A stretch of 64,000 nt of DNA from Arthrobacter sp. KBS0702 (GCF_005937985.2 NZ_CP042172.1:310001-374000); one strand, 5' to 3'. Counted from the first letter of the stretch, positions 34,137 to 45,539 are shown. Program-made: numbers and translations. Notes: generated from the letters alone by a model not told the origin.

Positions 34137-35234
34137 GTGGCACGGACAACTGACAGGGCGCAACGCGGAGGCCACTCCGGCGTCAGCATCGAGGATGTGG
34201 CGGCGGCAGCCGGTGTCTCCACCGCCACCGTCTCCCGCGCCGTTCGGGGGCTGCCCCGGGTCTCGCCCGCCACCCGGGAGAAGATCCTCGACATCGCACA
34301 GGCCCTGGGCTACGTGGCCTCCTCCTCGGCGTCCGGCCTGGCCACCGGCCGCACCCGGACCATCGGGGTGTTGGCCCCCTTCGTCAGCCGCTGGTTCTTT
34401 TCCAAGGCGATCGAAGGGGCGGACCGGGAACTGCACGGCCGCCAGTACAACCTGTCGCTGTTCAACCTGGGCGGCCACGGCAGCCACCGCGAGCGTCTGT
34501 TCAGCAAGACCATGGTCTACAAGCAGATCGACGCCCTCCTGGTCCTCTGCATGGCCCTGACCCGGGAGGAACTGGAGCACCTGCAGAAGATCGACATCCC
34601 GCTCGTCGTCGTTGGCGGCCACGTCGCGGGCTGCGCCTACATCGGGATTGATGACTACGAAGCCGCATCCACCGCGGTGCGGCACCTGATCGGCCTGGGC
34701 CACAAGGACATTGCGCTGCTCCACGGCGACGACGAAACCGACCTGAATTTCGACGTTCCAAGGGTGCGGATCAAGGCCTTCCAGGACGTGATGGCCCAGG
34801 CGGAGCTGGACGTCCGGCCCGAGTGGGACGAGTGGGGGGACTTCACCGTCCACAGCGGCCAGGAAGCGTTCCGCCGGCTGTGGGACCGGCCCGGGCCCAA
34901 GCCCACCGCGATCTTTTGCGCCTCGGACGAGATGGCCATGGGGGTCATCTTCGAGGCCCGCCGGGCGGATGTCCGGATCCCGGAGGATCTCTCGGTGGTG
35001 GGAATCGATGACCACGAATTTTCCGCCGCCGTCGGCCTCACCACCGTGCGGCAGCGCCCCGACGAGCAGGCCGAACTCGGCACCAAGATGCTGCTCGACG
35101 AACTCGACGGCATCGCAGGGGCGGTGCGTTCCACCGTGGCCCCGCACCGGCTGGTCGTGCGGAGCACGACGGCGGCCCCGCGCCGTGCGGAGCCGCTTGC
35201 GCCGGCGTCGGGCCAGCAGGCCAGGCGGCGCTAG
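34137..35234 (+). CDS. LacI-family transcriptional regulator
   Basis: 365 residues from a GTG. The HTH is at about 18-45 (VSIEDVAAAAGVSTATVSRAVRGLPRVSPATREKI), followed by the hinge and a periplasmic-binding-protein-like sensor domain (RTIGVLAPFVSRWFFSKAIEGADREL; TAIFCASDEMAMGVIFEARRADVRIPEDLSVVGIDD). It probably represses the transporter through the TGTAAACGCTTGCA site at 30429 until the imported sugar binds. Confidence 0.92.
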   Translation: MARTTDRAQRGGHSGVSIEDVAAAAGVSTATVSRAVRGLPRVSPATREKILDIAQALGYVASSSASGLATGRTRTIGVLAPFVSRWFFSKAIEGADRELHGRQYNLSLFNLGGHGSHRERLFSKTMVYKQIDALLVLCMALTREELEHLQKIDIPLVVVGGHVAGCAYIGIDDYEAASTAVRHLIGLGHKDIALLHGDDETDLNFDVPRVRIKAFQDVMAQAELDVRPEWDEWGDFTVHSGQEAFRRLWDRPGPKPTAIFCASDEMAMGVIFEARRADVRIPEDLSVVGIDDHEFSAAVGLTTVRQRPDEQAELGTKMLLDELDGIAGAVRSTVAPHRLVVRSTTAAPRRAEPLAPASGQQARRR

Positions 35235-35263
35235 GCACCGGCGCGTCCGTTACCTTCGGTATC

Positions 35264-36190
35264 TCAGGAGGCGCGTGCCAGCTGCCGTATGGGGATCCAG
35301 CGGGAGGCTAGCCGCCGGTATGCGGCCGCGGCGCCGGTCATGTCGCCCTCGGCCAGGCACTCGATTCCCAGCCGCACGTCCAGCGGCGACTCGTCCGGGT
35401 AAACCTTGTCCGCGACCGCGCCGTAGTCGAGTTCCACGACCGAATCCGGGTGGAAGAGCTCGAGCCATTCGGTGAGCTGGGTCAGATCCTCCAGCATGTC
35501 GAGGTCCGGGGCGGCGAGGGCCAGATGGGCGACGGCGTGCCGCACCCGTTCCAGTGCGGTCCCGATCGTGGCCCGGATCCGCACGGTGATGATCCGGCCG
35601 CCGGACTCCACGACGTCGGTGGGGTCGGATTCCTGGAACAGGCAGAACCAGCTGAACGGGATCCCCCAGGTCGACGCGCGGGTATGGACCCGGCCGACGC
35701 CCTCGCGTGCCTTGACCTGGTCGATGCGTTCCTGGTGCCGGTCCCGCAGTTCCTCCGGGATCAGGAGCTGTGCCAGCGGGCCGTGGATTCCTTCCATCAG
35801 GGCGTTGGCGGCCAGGCCGGCCCGGAGCACCAGCTGGCTTGGGCAGTACAGCAGCCGGGCGGGCAGCACCTCGCCGTCGTCGTTGGCCTTGTCGGGTGCG
35901 GCGTTCCGGGGACCGGCCTTATCAGAGCCGGCGGATCCGCCGTCGCTCACGGCCAGCACGCGCACCAGATCCGTCTGGCCGGTAGGGAAGGGATCCCCGC
36001 CGGGGCGGGTGATGCGGCCCAGCGAAGCCAGCAGTTCGGCGTTCTCCACGGCGGCGCGGGACTCGGAGCGGGCGCCCGCGGCCCGCAGCGCCCCCTGCTG
36101 CTCGGCAGGGAAGGCCTCCAGGGGCTCGTAGACCCGCAGCGTCGAGGAAAACGGCAACCCGGCCTGGCCGTGGTAGAGGTTCCCTGTCAT
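35264..36190 (-). CDS. Hypothetical actinobacterial protein
   Basis: 308 residues from the ATG at 36190 (MTGNLYHGQAGLPFSSTLRVYEPLEAFP); the frame is open for 21 further codons upstream but those are unlikely. Conserved-looking motifs include ARLLYCPSQLVLRAGLAANALMEG and TWGIPFSWFCLF, plus an Arg/Asp-rich centre. No catalytic signature or membrane span is evident. I know similar proteins only as unannotated actinobacterial conserved genes. It converges with the LacI gene and precedes exonuclease III on the minus strand by 31 bases, so the two may be co-transcribed. Confidence 0.7.
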   Translation of the reverse strand: MTGNLYHGQAGLPFSSTLRVYEPLEAFPAEQQGALRAAGARSESRAAVENAELLASLGRITRPGGDPFPTGQTDLVRVLAVSDGGSAGSDKAGPRNAAPDKANDDGEVLPARLLYCPSQLVLRAGLAANALMEGIHGPLAQLLIPEELRDRHQERIDQVKAREGVGRVHTRASTWGIPFSWFCLFQESDPTDVVESGGRIITVRIRATIGTALERVRHAVAHLALAAPDLDMLEDLTQLTEWLELFHPDSVVELDYGAVADKVYPDESPLDVRLGIECLAEGDMTGAAAAYRRLASRWIPIRQLARAS

Positions 36191-36221
36191 CGCGGGCCTG
36201 CGCTTCCCTGGCGGGCGTCCA

Positions 36222-37028
36222 TCAGTCGGCCAGCTCCGCGATGACCGGGGCATGGTCCGAGGCGCCTTTGCCCTTGCGCTCTTCGCGGTCGATCGAGGCG
36301 CCCGTCACGCGGGCAGCCAGCGCCGGGGAGGCAAGGATGAAGTCGATCCGCATGCCTTCCTTCTTCGGGAACCGCAGCTGGGTATAGTCCCAGTAGGTGT
36401 AGACCCCGGGTCCCGGCGCGTGCGGGCGGACGACGTCGGCGAAGCCGGCGTCCTCGAAGGCGCGGAAGGCCGCGCGTTCCGGTTCGCTGACGTGGGTCAG
36501 GCCCTCGGTGCGGAAATAGTCGATGTCCCAGACGTCCTCGTCGCGCGGGGCGATGTTCCAGTCGCCCATCAGCGCGATCTGCGCCTGCGGGTCGGCCTTG
36601 ACCCACGCCTCGGAGTGGGCCCGGAGGGTGTCCAGCCAGCTGAGTTTGTAGGGCATGTGCTCATCGTCGAGCGCCCGGCCGTTGGGGACGTAGAGGCTCC
36701 AGACCCGGATTCCGCCACAGGTGGCGCCGATCGCGCGGGCCTCCTGGACTTCGTCCTTGCCGCCCTTGCCGAAGACGGGCTGGTCCATAAAGGTGCGTTC
36801 GACGTCGTCGAGGCCCACGCGGGAGGCGATGGCGACCCCGTTCCACTGGCTCAGGCCGAAGTGGGCGACCTCGTAGCCCATCCGTTCGAACAGCTCCCAC
36901 GGGAAGTTGTCGTCCTTGCATTTGGTTTCCTGGATGGCCAGGACATCGCAGTCGGTGCGCTGTAGCCAGGCCTCAACGCGGTCGGCACGGGCGCGGAGCG
37001 AGTTCACATTCCAGGTAGCAATCTTCAC
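36222..37028 (-). CDS. xth: Exodeoxyribonuclease III
   Basis: 268 residues from the GTG at 37028 (KIATWNVNSLRARADRVEAWL), the standard family N-terminus; the longer frame is spurious. EEP-fold catalytic residues are all visible: ATWNVNS, QETKCKD, the YVPNG strand, MGDWNIAP, DFILAS and the final SDHAPV. It removes nucleotides from 3' ends and cuts at abasic sites in base-excision repair. Divergent from mmsA, with about 155 bases between that hold regulatory motifs. Confidence 0.95.
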   Translation of the reverse strand: MKIATWNVNSLRARADRVEAWLQRTDCDVLAIQETKCKDDNFPWELFERMGYEVAHFGLSQWNGVAIASRVGLDDVERTFMDQPVFGKGGKDEVQEARAIGATCGGIRVWSLYVPNGRALDDEHMPYKLSWLDTLRAHSEAWVKADPQAQIALMGDWNIAPRDEDVWDIDYFRTEGLTHVSEPERAAFRAFEDAGFADVVRPHAPGPGVYTYWDYTQLRFPKKEGMRIDFILASPALAARVTGASIDREERKGKGASDHAPVIAELAD

Positions 37029-37121
37029 AGTTCCTAACTTACCTTTCCTTGGCCACGGGGCGGAGCGGCCGCGGCCGCCGGCCCGGGCCATCACCGTTGC
37101 CGGCCACTCTGGAAATTAGTA

Positions 37122-37164
37122 GGAAGTCCGAGTATATTCGGGAGCAGAGATGATCTAGGTCACA
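37122..37164. promoter_or_regulatory. Shared 17-bp motif and CRP-like dyad upstream of mmsA
   Basis: The minus strand at 37138-37122 reads AATATACTCGGACTTCC, matching 15 of 17 positions of AATATACTAGGACATCC upstream of the acyl-CoA dehydrogenase at 45691. The adjacent TGATCTAGGTCACA (37151-37164) resembles an actinobacterial CRP/GlxR half-conserved dyad (TGTGA-N6-TCACA). Both lie 20-60 bases before mmsA. Confidence 0.5.
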
Positions 37165-37183
37165 TGCAAAGGAGCATTCCATC

Positions 37184-38682
<1,499 letters not shown>

Positions 38683-38683
<1 letters not shown>

Positions 38684-39750
38684 TGGCGGAGCAGACGGCG
38701 GGAGAGCCCGCGGAGGTCCGGTTCGAGCGGCGCGGCCGGCTCGGCGTCGTCACGCTGGACCGGCCCAAGGCCGTCAACGCGCTGACCGCGGGCATGGCGG
38801 CCGCAATGCTGGAGCAGCTCACGGTGTGGGCCGAGGACGACGGCGTCGCCGCCGTCCTGGTGCGCGGCGCCGGCGAACGGGGGCTCTGCGCCGGCGGCGA
38901 CATTGTGGCCATCTACCGGGACATGCAGGGCGGCGGCGACGCGACCGCAGACTTCTGGGCCGTCGAGTACCGGCTGAACCTGCTGATCTCGGAGTACCCC
39001 AAGCCCTACGTGGCGCTGATGGACGGGCTGGTCCTGGGCGGCGGGGTAGGCATCTCCGCGCACGGTTCGGTCCGGATCGTCACCGAGCGCACCAAGATGG
39101 GGATGCCGGAAACCACGATCGGCTTTGTGCCCGACGTCGGCGGGACGCTCCTGCTGTCCCGTTCGCCCGGTGAAACCGGCACCCACGCGGCGCTCACCGG
39201 AGCGCACCTGAGCGGCGCCGACGCCCTGTTCCTGGGGCTCGCGGACACCTTCGTCCCCTCCGCGCAGCTCGCGGACCTGGCGGCAGCGCTCGAGACCGAG
39301 CCCACGGACGCCGCCGTGGCACGTTTCGCCGGGGAAGCCCCGCCGTCGGTCCTCGCGGCGCAGCAGGAATGGATCGATGCCTGCTACTCCTCAGACGACG
39401 CCGAGGAGATCCTGCGCCGGCTGCGCACCGTTGGCGGCGAAGCAGCGGATGCCGCCGACACCATCGCGGCCAAGTCCCCGACCGCGGTCAAAGTGGCGCT
39501 GGCCTCGCTGCGCCGCGTCCGCGGCATGAGCCTCGCCGAGGCCCTGGAACAGGAGTACCGGGTGGGCCTGCGGTTCCTGGACGGCCCGGATTTCCGCGAG
39601 GGCATCCGCGCCCAGGTGGTGGACAAGGACCGCAACCCGCAGTGGCAGCCGGCCAGCCTGGCGGACGTCAGCCGCGACGACGTCGAGGCGTACTTCGCGC
39701 CGCTGGGCGAGCGTGAGCTAAAGCTTTCGAAGGAGCACGACAATGTCTGA
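38683..39750 (+). CDS. 3-Hydroxyisobutyryl-CoA hydrolase (enoyl-CoA hydratase/isomerase family)
   Basis: 355 residues, starting on the last base of mmsA. The crotonase-fold oxyanion-hole segments are GLCAGGDIVAIYRDM and LVLGGGVGISAHG, and the hydrolase-specific TKMGMPETTIGFVPDVGG region carries the catalytic acid. Length and the C-terminal extension (about 250-355) fit 3-hydroxyisobutyryl-CoA hydrolase rather than a plain hydratase. It yields free 3-hydroxyisobutyrate for the next enzyme, MmsB, whose gene overlaps its stop by eight bases. Confidence 0.9.
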
Positions 39751-40744
39751 AGCATCGCCGACTGAGCCATCACGTTCTGACGCATCGCAGCCCGCAGCGC
39801 AGACCGGTCCCATCGCGTTCCTCGGCCTGGGCCACATGGGTGGGCCGATGGCGGTCAACCTGGTCAAGGCCGGCTACACCGTGACCGGCTACGACGTGGT
39901 GCCGGCGGCGCTGGACGCCGCCCGGGCACACGGGATCGCCACCGCGGATACCGCCGCGGAGGCCGTCGCGGGCGCCGCCGTCGTGCTGACCATGCTGCCC
40001 AGCGGCAAACACCTGCTGGACGCCTACCGCGGCACCCTTGATGAACCAGGCAAGCCCGGCGGGCCGGGCCTGCTGGCGGCCGCGGCGCCGGGGACGATGT
40101 TCCTCGATTGCTCCACTATCAATGTGGACGAGGCCCGCGAAGCCTCGGCGCTGGCGGTCGAGGCGGGCCACCGGGCTGTGGACGCCCCGGTCTCCGGCGG
40201 CGTGGTCGGGGCCGAAGCAGGAACGCTGACCTTTATGGTCGGCGCGACCGACGAAGACTTCGCCGCCGTCAAACCGATGCTGGAGGTGATGGGCAAGCGG
40301 GTGGTGCACTGCGGCGGGCACGGCGCCGGACAGGCGGCGAAGATCTGCAACAACATGATCCTGGGCGTCTCGATGATCGCCGTCAGCGAGGCTTTTGTGC
40401 TCGGCGAGAAGCTCGGGCTGACGCACCAGGCACTCTTCGACGTCGCCTCGGCCGCCTCCGGTCAGTGCTGGGCACTGACCACCAACTGCCCCGTTCCCGG
40501 TCCGGTGCCGACCAGCCCGGCCAACCGCGACTACCAGCCGGGCTTCGCCGGCGCGCTAATGGCCAAGGACCTGAAACTGGCCCTCAACGCACTCGAAAGC
40601 ACTGGCGTCGCCGCCCGGCTGGGACCGCTGGCCTCCGAAATTTACGATACGTTTGCCGCGGAAGGCGGTGCCGGCCGGGACTTCTCCGGCATCATCACCG
40701 ACATCCGGGACAAGTCCGAACAGCAGCCGAGGGGACAGGCATGA
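39743..40744 (+). CDS. mmsB: 3-Hydroxyisobutyrate dehydrogenase
   Basis: 333 residues. NAD-binding [24 protein letters not shown] near residue 28, substrate segment [34 protein letters not shown], and the catalytic Lys in [19 protein letters not shown] near 203. It oxidises 3-hydroxyisobutyrate to methylmalonate semialdehyde, the substrate of MmsA. The first 24 residues are an extra disordered tail relative to most family members. Confidence 0.94.
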   Translation: MSEASPTEPSRSDASQPAAQTGPIAFLGLGHMGGPMAVNLVKAGYTVTGYDVVPAALDAARAHGIATADTAAEAVAGAAVVLTMLPSGKHLLDAYRGTLDEPGKPGGPGLLAAAAPGTMFLDCSTINVDEAREASALAVEAGHRAVDAPVSGGVVGAEAGTLTFMVGATDEDFAAVKPMLEVMGKRVVHCGGHGAGQAAKICNNMILGVSMIAVSEAFVLGEKLGLTHQALFDVASAASGQCWALTTNCPVPGPVPTSPANRDYQPGFAGALMAKDLKLALNALESTGVAARLGPLASEIYDTFAAEGGAGRDFSGIITDIRDKSEQQPRGQA

Positions 40745-41517
40745 CCGACTACACAAACATCCTGGTGGAGCGCCGAGGCCGCGTGGGCCTCGTGACGCTC
40801 AACCGGCCCGAGGCCCTGAATGCCCTGAACAAGGCGACCATGGACGAACTCGTGGCCGCCGTGTCCGCGATGGATTCCGACCCGGAGGTCGGCGCCGTCG
40901 TCGTGACCGGCTCGGCCAAGGCGTTCGCCGCCGGCGCGGACATCAAGGAGATGCAGTCCAAGGGCTACATGGAGATGTACGCCGCCGACTGGTTCCGCGG
41001 CTGGGAGGACTTCACCCGGCTGCGCATCCCGGTGGTCGCGGCGGTGTCCGGGTTTGCCCTCGGCGGCGGCTGCGAACTGGCGATGATGTGCGACTTCATC
41101 ATCGCCGGGGACAACGCCAAGTTCGGCCAGCCCGAGATCAACCTTGGGGTCCTCCCCGGCATGGGCGGCTCGCAGCGCCTCACCCGCGCGGTGGGCAAGG
41201 CCAAGGCGATGGACATGATCCTCACGGGACGCTTCATGGATGCCGGGGAGGCCGAGCGTGCGGGCCTGGTGTCCCGGGTGGTCCCGGCCGCCGACGTCGT
41301 CGAGGAGGCCGTGAAGGCGGCCGAGGTGATTGCCTCCAAGTCCAAGCCCGTGGCCATGGTGGCGAAGGAAGCCGTCAACGCCGCCTTCGAAACCGGGCTG
41401 GCCCAGGGCGTGCTGTTCGAACGCCGCGTGTTCCACTCGCTCTTCGCCACCGAGGACCAGAAGGAGGGCATGGCCGCCTTCAGCGAGAAGCGGCAACCCG
41501 ACTTCACCCACCGGTAG
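40741..41517 (+). CDS. Enoyl-CoA hydratase
   Basis: 258 residues from the ATG overlapping the mmsB stop. Crotonase fold: [11 protein letters not shown] and [15 protein letters not shown] form the oxyanion hole, and [20 protein letters not shown] supplies both catalytic glutamates. It would hydrate methacrylyl-CoA in valine breakdown, and possibly other short enoyl-CoAs. With mmsA, the hydrolase and mmsB it covers the pathway from methacrylyl-CoA to propionyl-CoA; the isobutyryl-CoA dehydrogenase may be the one at 45691 or elsewhere. Confidence 0.93.
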   Translation: MTDYTNILVERRGRVGLVTLNRPEALNALNKATMDELVAAVSAMDSDPEVGAVVVTGSAKAFAAGADIKEMQSKGYMEMYAADWFRGWEDFTRLRIPVVAAVSGFALGGGCELAMMCDFIIAGDNAKFGQPEINLGVLPGMGGSQRLTRAVGKAKAMDMILTGRFMDAGEAERAGLVSRVVPAADVVEEAVKAAEVIASKSKPVAMVAKEAVNAAFETGLAQGVLFERRVFHSLFATEDQKEGMAAFSEKRQPDFTHR

Positions 41518-41539
41518 CCGGCCCGCGGGAGGAACCGCC

Positions 41540-42115
41540 ATGGGCACCGGTTTTCTGGGGGTTGGGGCTTGGCCGGAGGAAGTCCGCGCCCTGCTCCCCG
41601 GCGACGGACTGGTCCCCGCCGCGGACGTGGTGATGGACCGGGGGTTCGACCTGCCGGCCCCGCCCGCCGCCGTCTGGCCCTGGTTTGTCCAGCTGGGCAA
41701 GGAACGCTCCGGCTGGTACCTGCCCCGGCGGGCGGAAGCCCTCATTCCGGCGAGGCGGCGCGCCCTCCGGACCCTTGACCCGGCCTTGCAGGACCTCCAT
41801 GCCGGAGACGTCATCGCCGACTGGGGTGGTCCAGGGGCCACGTTCGAGATCGTGACCGTCGACCCGCCCAGGGCCCTCGTGCACCGCTCGCAGCGCGGCG
41901 CGCTCGCCATCAGCTGGGCCATCGTCCTGCGGCCCGCGCCGGACCAGGCTGACCCTCAGGGCACAGCCTCCGGCACGCGGGTGCACCTGCGGCTCCGGCT
42001 CGCCGGCGTCAAACGCCGCCGCCTCGTCGAAATCGGCGGCGGCCTGTTCGATCTCCTGACCATCGCGGGACTCGCGGCCGGGCTGAGGGAACGGCTGGCC
42101 GGCCCCCGGCGGTGA
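41540..42115 (+). CDS. SRPBCC-like protein
   Basis: 191 residues from the ATG at 41540, 12 bases after GGAGG. The layout fits a START/SRPBCC ligand-binding fold: DRGFDLPAPPAAVWPWFVQLGKERSGWYLPRRAE, WGGPGATFEIVTVDPPRALVHRS, then a long C-terminal helix (FDLLTIAGLAAGLRERLAG). Ligand unknown. It follows the valine operon by 22 bases on the same strand, so it may be transcribed with it, but nothing links it to the pathway. Confidence 0.7.
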   Translation: MGTGFLGVGAWPEEVRALLPGDGLVPAADVVMDRGFDLPAPPAAVWPWFVQLGKERSGWYLPRRAEALIPARRRALRTLDPALQDLHAGDVIADWGGPGATFEIVTVDPPRALVHRSQRGALAISWAIVLRPAPDQADPQGTASGTRVHLRLRLAGVKRRRLVEIGGGLFDLLTIAGLAAGLRERLAGPRR

Positions 42116-42151
42116 GCCCCGCCGGCCGTGACGTGGCCTGCGGCAATGGCG

Positions 42152-42784
42152 TCAGGCCGTGCGGCGGGCGCGGAGCACGGCATCCTGGACCGTGACCGGG
42201 GCGCCCTCGGAATCACTGGTGGCCCGCGGCCGCGCGGTGCAGGTCACGATCTCCCACTCATGGGGGTCGAGGCCCGCGGCGATCTCCTCGGCGGTGAACA
42301 GCAGGCCGGGGGTGGAGGGCCGGCGCACGCTGGTGTCCAGGTCCGAGGGGTGGTGGCCCACGATCAGCAGCGTCCCGCCCGGCGCCACGGAGGCGGCCAG
42401 CCGGCTGTACACCCCGTCGCGCTGCGGGGCCGGCAGGTGCAGGAACTGCGCCGACACAAGGTCGAAGGTGCCGGCCGGCGGTGGTGACGCGGTGAGGTCC
42501 TGGTGCTGCCAGGTGATCCGGGCGGCCGTTTCGGGCTCGTCCTGAACCGCGGCGGCAGCCCTGGCCAGGGCCACGGACGAGATGTCCACCGCCGTCACCC
42601 GCCAGCCGCGCCGGGCCAGCCAGGCGGCGTCCGCGCCTTCTCCCGCTCCGACGTCGAGCGCGGAACCCGGCGTGAGGTCCGCGACCTCGGCCACCAGTTG
42701 GGCGTTGGGCTCCCCGCTCCACACGGACGCGTGCTCGCCGTGCTGGCGGTACCGCTCGTCCCAGAACGATTCATCGAATTCCAT
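42152..42784 (-). CDS. Class I SAM-dependent methyltransferase
   Basis: 210 residues. N-terminal FDESFWDERYRQHGEHASVWSGEPN is typical of small thiopurine/UbiE-like methyltransferases. Motif I is ALDVGAGEGADAAWLARRGW, followed by VTAVDISSVALARAA and a motif IV-like FDLVSAQFLHLP. The substrate is unknown. Converges with the SRPBCC gene; 22 bases downstream of the DUF1761 gene on the same strand. Confidence 0.88.
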   Translation of the reverse strand: MEFDESFWDERYRQHGEHASVWSGEPNAQLVAEVADLTPGSALDVGAGEGADAAWLARRGWRVTAVDISSVALARAAAAVQDEPETAARITWQHQDLTASPPPAGTFDLVSAQFLHLPAPQRDGVYSRLAASVAPGGTLLIVGHHPSDLDTSVRRPSTPGLLFTAEEIAAGLDPHEWEIVTCTARPRATSDSEGAPVTVQDAVLRARRTA

Positions 42785-42806
42785 GCTGCTCTCCTCCGGA
42801 ACCTTC

Positions 42807-43235
42807 TTACCCGGCGCTGATCCCGAACAGGCCGATGATCAGGGCCATCACCATCAAGGTCACGAGTTCGTGGGCGCAGTTCAGTACCGTCAAGCCCGCG
42901 GGGCGGCCCTCGAAGGCGTCGTGCGTGACGAAGCGGGCCGCGGTGAATCCGGCCCACAGGATCAGGGCGGTTACCAGCGTGTTGGCCAGGAAGTTGCCGC
43001 CGTAGAAGTGCTGCGAGATGGCGGCGGAGCCGGCCAGCACCCACGCGCTGATGAGGCTGACCAGCAGCGTGATGAGGATGGGCTTGACGGCGTCCCTGGC
43101 GTCCCCGCTGGGAGTGACCTTGGCGACGCGCATCCAGTAGTTGCCAAACACCTTGGGCGTGTACCAGACGGATCCGACCACCATGCTGGACAGGGTCGCC
43201 AGCAGTACGGCCCAGATGTTAATTTCCGAAATCAT
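42807..43235 (-). CDS. DUF1761 membrane protein
   Basis: 142 residues from the ATG at 43235. Four membrane segments with the DUF1761 signature NIWAVLLATLSSMVVGSVWYTPKVFGNYW at the N-terminus. Family function unknown. Third in a minus-strand run acyl-CoA ligase, marR, DUF1761, methyltransferase; the 58-base gap before it could carry a promoter. Confidence 0.82.
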   Translation of the reverse strand: MISEINIWAVLLATLSSMVVGSVWYTPKVFGNYWMRVAKVTPSGDARDAVKPILITLLVSLISAWVLAGSAAISQHFYGGNFLANTLVTALILWAGFTAARFVTHDAFEGRPAGLTVLNCAHELVTLMVMALIIGLFGISAG

Positions 43236-43293
43236 TGCGCTCTCCTCGGCTCCGGGCCCATCCCTCGACGGACCCGCAAGGGAAGTGTACGGC

Positions 43294-43800
43294 TTAGCCG
43301 CTGAAGTCCCCGGCATTGCGCCGGAAGTTGCCCAGGATCCGGATCAGCTGCTCCACGTCCGGAGCCTCGAAGCCGGACTGGCCGAAGACCTCGGCGTTGA
43401 GCACCGCCGTCGCGCGCTTGGCGAGGGTCCGCCCCTCCGAGGTGAGCTCGATCAGCGTGGTCCTGCCGTCGGTGGGGTGCGGGGACCGGAGCACCAGCCC
43501 GGCCTCCTGCAGCCGGTCGACGGCGTTGGTCACCGACGTGGGGTGGACCTGGAGCAACGCGCTCGCCTTGTTCATGGGCAGCGCGCCGCTGCGGGCGAAG
43601 CTGAGCAGGGCCAGCAGTTCGTAGCGCGCGAACGTCAGTCCAAACGGCTTGAGTGCCGTTTCGATCCTGCCCAGCAGGATCTGCTGGGTCCGCATGATGG
43701 CGGTGATGGCGGCCATCGGGGCGGCGACGTCGGCCCAGCCGTGCCGCTCCCAGTTGCGCTGGGCGTCGGCGATCGGGTCACGCGGCAGCGGGGTGCCCAT
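43294..43800 (-). CDS. MarR-family transcriptional regulator
   Basis: 168 residues. Winged helix at about 60-130 (TFARYELLALLSFARSGALPMNKASALLQVHPTSVTNAVDRLQEAGLVLRSPHPTDGRTTLIELT). It starts two bases after the acyl-CoA ligase stop, so it is co-transcribed and probably controls that operon in response to an aromatic acid or acyl-CoA ligand (inference from MarR/ligase pairs). Confidence 0.92.
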   Translation of the reverse strand: MGTPLPRDPIADAQRNWERHGWADVAAPMAAITAIMRTQQILLGRIETALKPFGLTFARYELLALLSFARSGALPMNKASALLQVHPTSVTNAVDRLQEAGLVLRSPHPTDGRTTLIELTSEGRTLAKRATAVLNAEVFGQSGFEAPDVEQLIRILGNFRRNAGDFSG

Positions 43801-43802
43801 GC

Positions 43803-45539
43803 CTAGCCCTCGCCCTTCAGCCCGGGGAAGTCGGCCTCGGAGTACTCCGTGCCCAGCCCCTCCGGCACCCGGCCGGCCCCGTGCCGCAGTTCCTCGTTGT
43901 GCCGCAGTTCCACCCGACGGATCTTGCCGGAGATGGTCTTGGGCAGCTCGGCAAACTCCAGCCGGCGGATGCGTTTGAAGGGGGCCAGGTGCTCGCGGCA
44001 GTAGCGCAAGATGTCTTCGGCCAGTTCGGGTCCGGGCTCGTGGCCGGCGGCCAGGACCACAAAGGCCTTGGGCACGGACAGTTTGAGCGCGTCGGGGGAG
44101 GGGACGACGGCGGCCTCCGCCACCGCCGGGTGCTCGATCAGCACGCTCTCCAGCTCGAACGGGGAGAGCCGGTAGTCGGAGGACTTGAAGACGTCGTCGC
44201 CGCGGCCCACGTAGGTAATGATGCCGCGTTCGTCCCGGCTCGCCATGTCCCCGGTGTGGTAGTAGCCGCCGCGGAAGGCCTCAGCGGTCTTCTCCGGGTC
44301 CCCATAGTAGGCCTTCATCAGCCCGACGGGGCGCGGGTCCAGGCGCAGGCACAGCTCTCCGTCGTCGGACTCTTCGCCGGTGGCCGGATCCACGAGGACG
44401 ACGTCGTAGCCGGGCAGCGGCCTGCCCATGGCGCCGATCTTGATCGGCTGCCCGGGGGTGTTGGCGATCTGCACGGTGGACTCGGTCTGGCCGAAGCCGT
44501 CCCGGATGGTCTGGCCCCAGGCCCGCTGGACCTGGTCGATGACCTCGGCGTTGAGCGGCTCCCCGGCGGACACCACCTTGGTGGGCGGGTGCTTGAGCAA
44601 CGTCAGGTCGGCCTGGATCAGCATCCGCCAGACTGTCGGCGGGGCGCAGAAACTCGTGACCCGCTCGCGGTCCATCTGCTCCATCAGCGCCTTCGCGTCG
44701 AAGCGTTCGTAGTTGTAGATGAAGACGCAGGCTTCCGCGATCCAGGGCGTAAAGACGTTGGACCAGGCGTGCTTGGCCCAGCCGGGGGACGCCACGTTCA
44801 GGTGCACGTCGCCCGGTTCCATCCCGATCCAGAACATGGTGGACAGGTGCCCCACCGGATAGGAGGTGTGCGTGTGTTCCACCAGCTTGGCCTTGGACGT
44901 GGTGCCGGAGGTGAAGTAGAGCAGCAGGGTCTCGTCGGCCAGGGTGGGCGCGTCCGGGGTGAAGTTCTCCGCCGCGGCCGCCGCGTCCGCGTACTGCAGG
45001 GGCGCCGTGTTGGTTTCGGCGTTGCCGGCGCCGCCGCCGATTTCGATCAGCCTGTAGTCGCCCGGGACGCCGGCGAATTTAGCGATGTTGGCGCTCCCGA
45101 CGGCGGCCCAGCCGGCGCCCCCGCGCTCCACCCGGTCCTGCAGGTCCGCCGGTCCCATCAGGGTGGTCGTGGGGATCATCACGATGCCGAGTTTGATGCC
45201 GGCGAGCATCAGTTCCCAGAGCTCCACCTGGTTGCCGAGCATGATGATCATCCGGTCCCCGCGTCGCACGCCCTGGGCCCTGAGCCAGTTGGCCACCTGC
45301 GCGGAGCGCCGGGACAGGTCAGCGAAGCTGCGCCGCGTGACCGTGCCGTCCTGCTCCACGATCACCAGGGCCGGCCGGTCCGCCGTGGCGGGATCGGCCG
45401 CGATCTGGTCGAACCAGTCGAGGGCGAAATTGAACTCCGCGAAGCGCGGCCATTCGAATTCCTGGCGCGCGGCCGTGTAGTCCCCGCGGAGGGCCAGCAG
45501 CCTGTCCCTCGCGGCACGGAAATCCTCGGTGACGGTCAT
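43803..45539 (-). CDS. AMP-dependent acyl-CoA synthetase
   Basis: 578 residues. ATP-binding P-loop LLYFTSGTTSKAKLVEHTH, VSAGEPLNAEV, DGFGQTESTVQ, YHTGDMASRDERGIITYVGRGDDVFKSSDYRLSPFELESVL and the C-terminal catalytic Lys in ELPKTISGKIRRVEL are intact. It activates a carboxylic acid to its CoA thioester via an acyl-adenylate; the sequence is of the medium-chain/acetoacetyl or benzoate-ligase-like type. Divergent from the acyl-CoA dehydrogenase at 45691, which probably acts on its product. Confidence 0.92.
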   Translation of the reverse strand: MTVTEDFRAARDRLLALRGDYTAARQEFEWPRFAEFNFALDWFDQIAADPATADRPALVIVEQDGTVTRRSFADLSRRSAQVANWLRAQGVRRGDRMIIMLGNQVELWELMLAGIKLGIVMIPTTTLMGPADLQDRVERGGAGWAAVGSANIAKFAGVPGDYRLIEIGGGAGNAETNTAPLQYADAAAAAENFTPDAPTLADETLLLYFTSGTTSKAKLVEHTHTSYPVGHLSTMFWIGMEPGDVHLNVASPGWAKHAWSNVFTPWIAEACVFIYNYERFDAKALMEQMDRERVTSFCAPPTVWRMLIQADLTLLKHPPTKVVSAGEPLNAEVIDQVQRAWGQTIRDGFGQTESTVQIANTPGQPIKIGAMGRPLPGYDVVLVDPATGEESDDGELCLRLDPRPVGLMKAYYGDPEKTAEAFRGGYYHTGDMASRDERGIITYVGRGDDVFKSSDYRLSPFELESVLIEHPAVAEAAVVPSPDALKLSVPKAFVVLAAGHEPGPELAEDILRYCREHLAPFKRIRRLEFAELPKTISGKIRRVELRHNEELRHGAGRVPEGLGTEYSEADFPGLKGEG

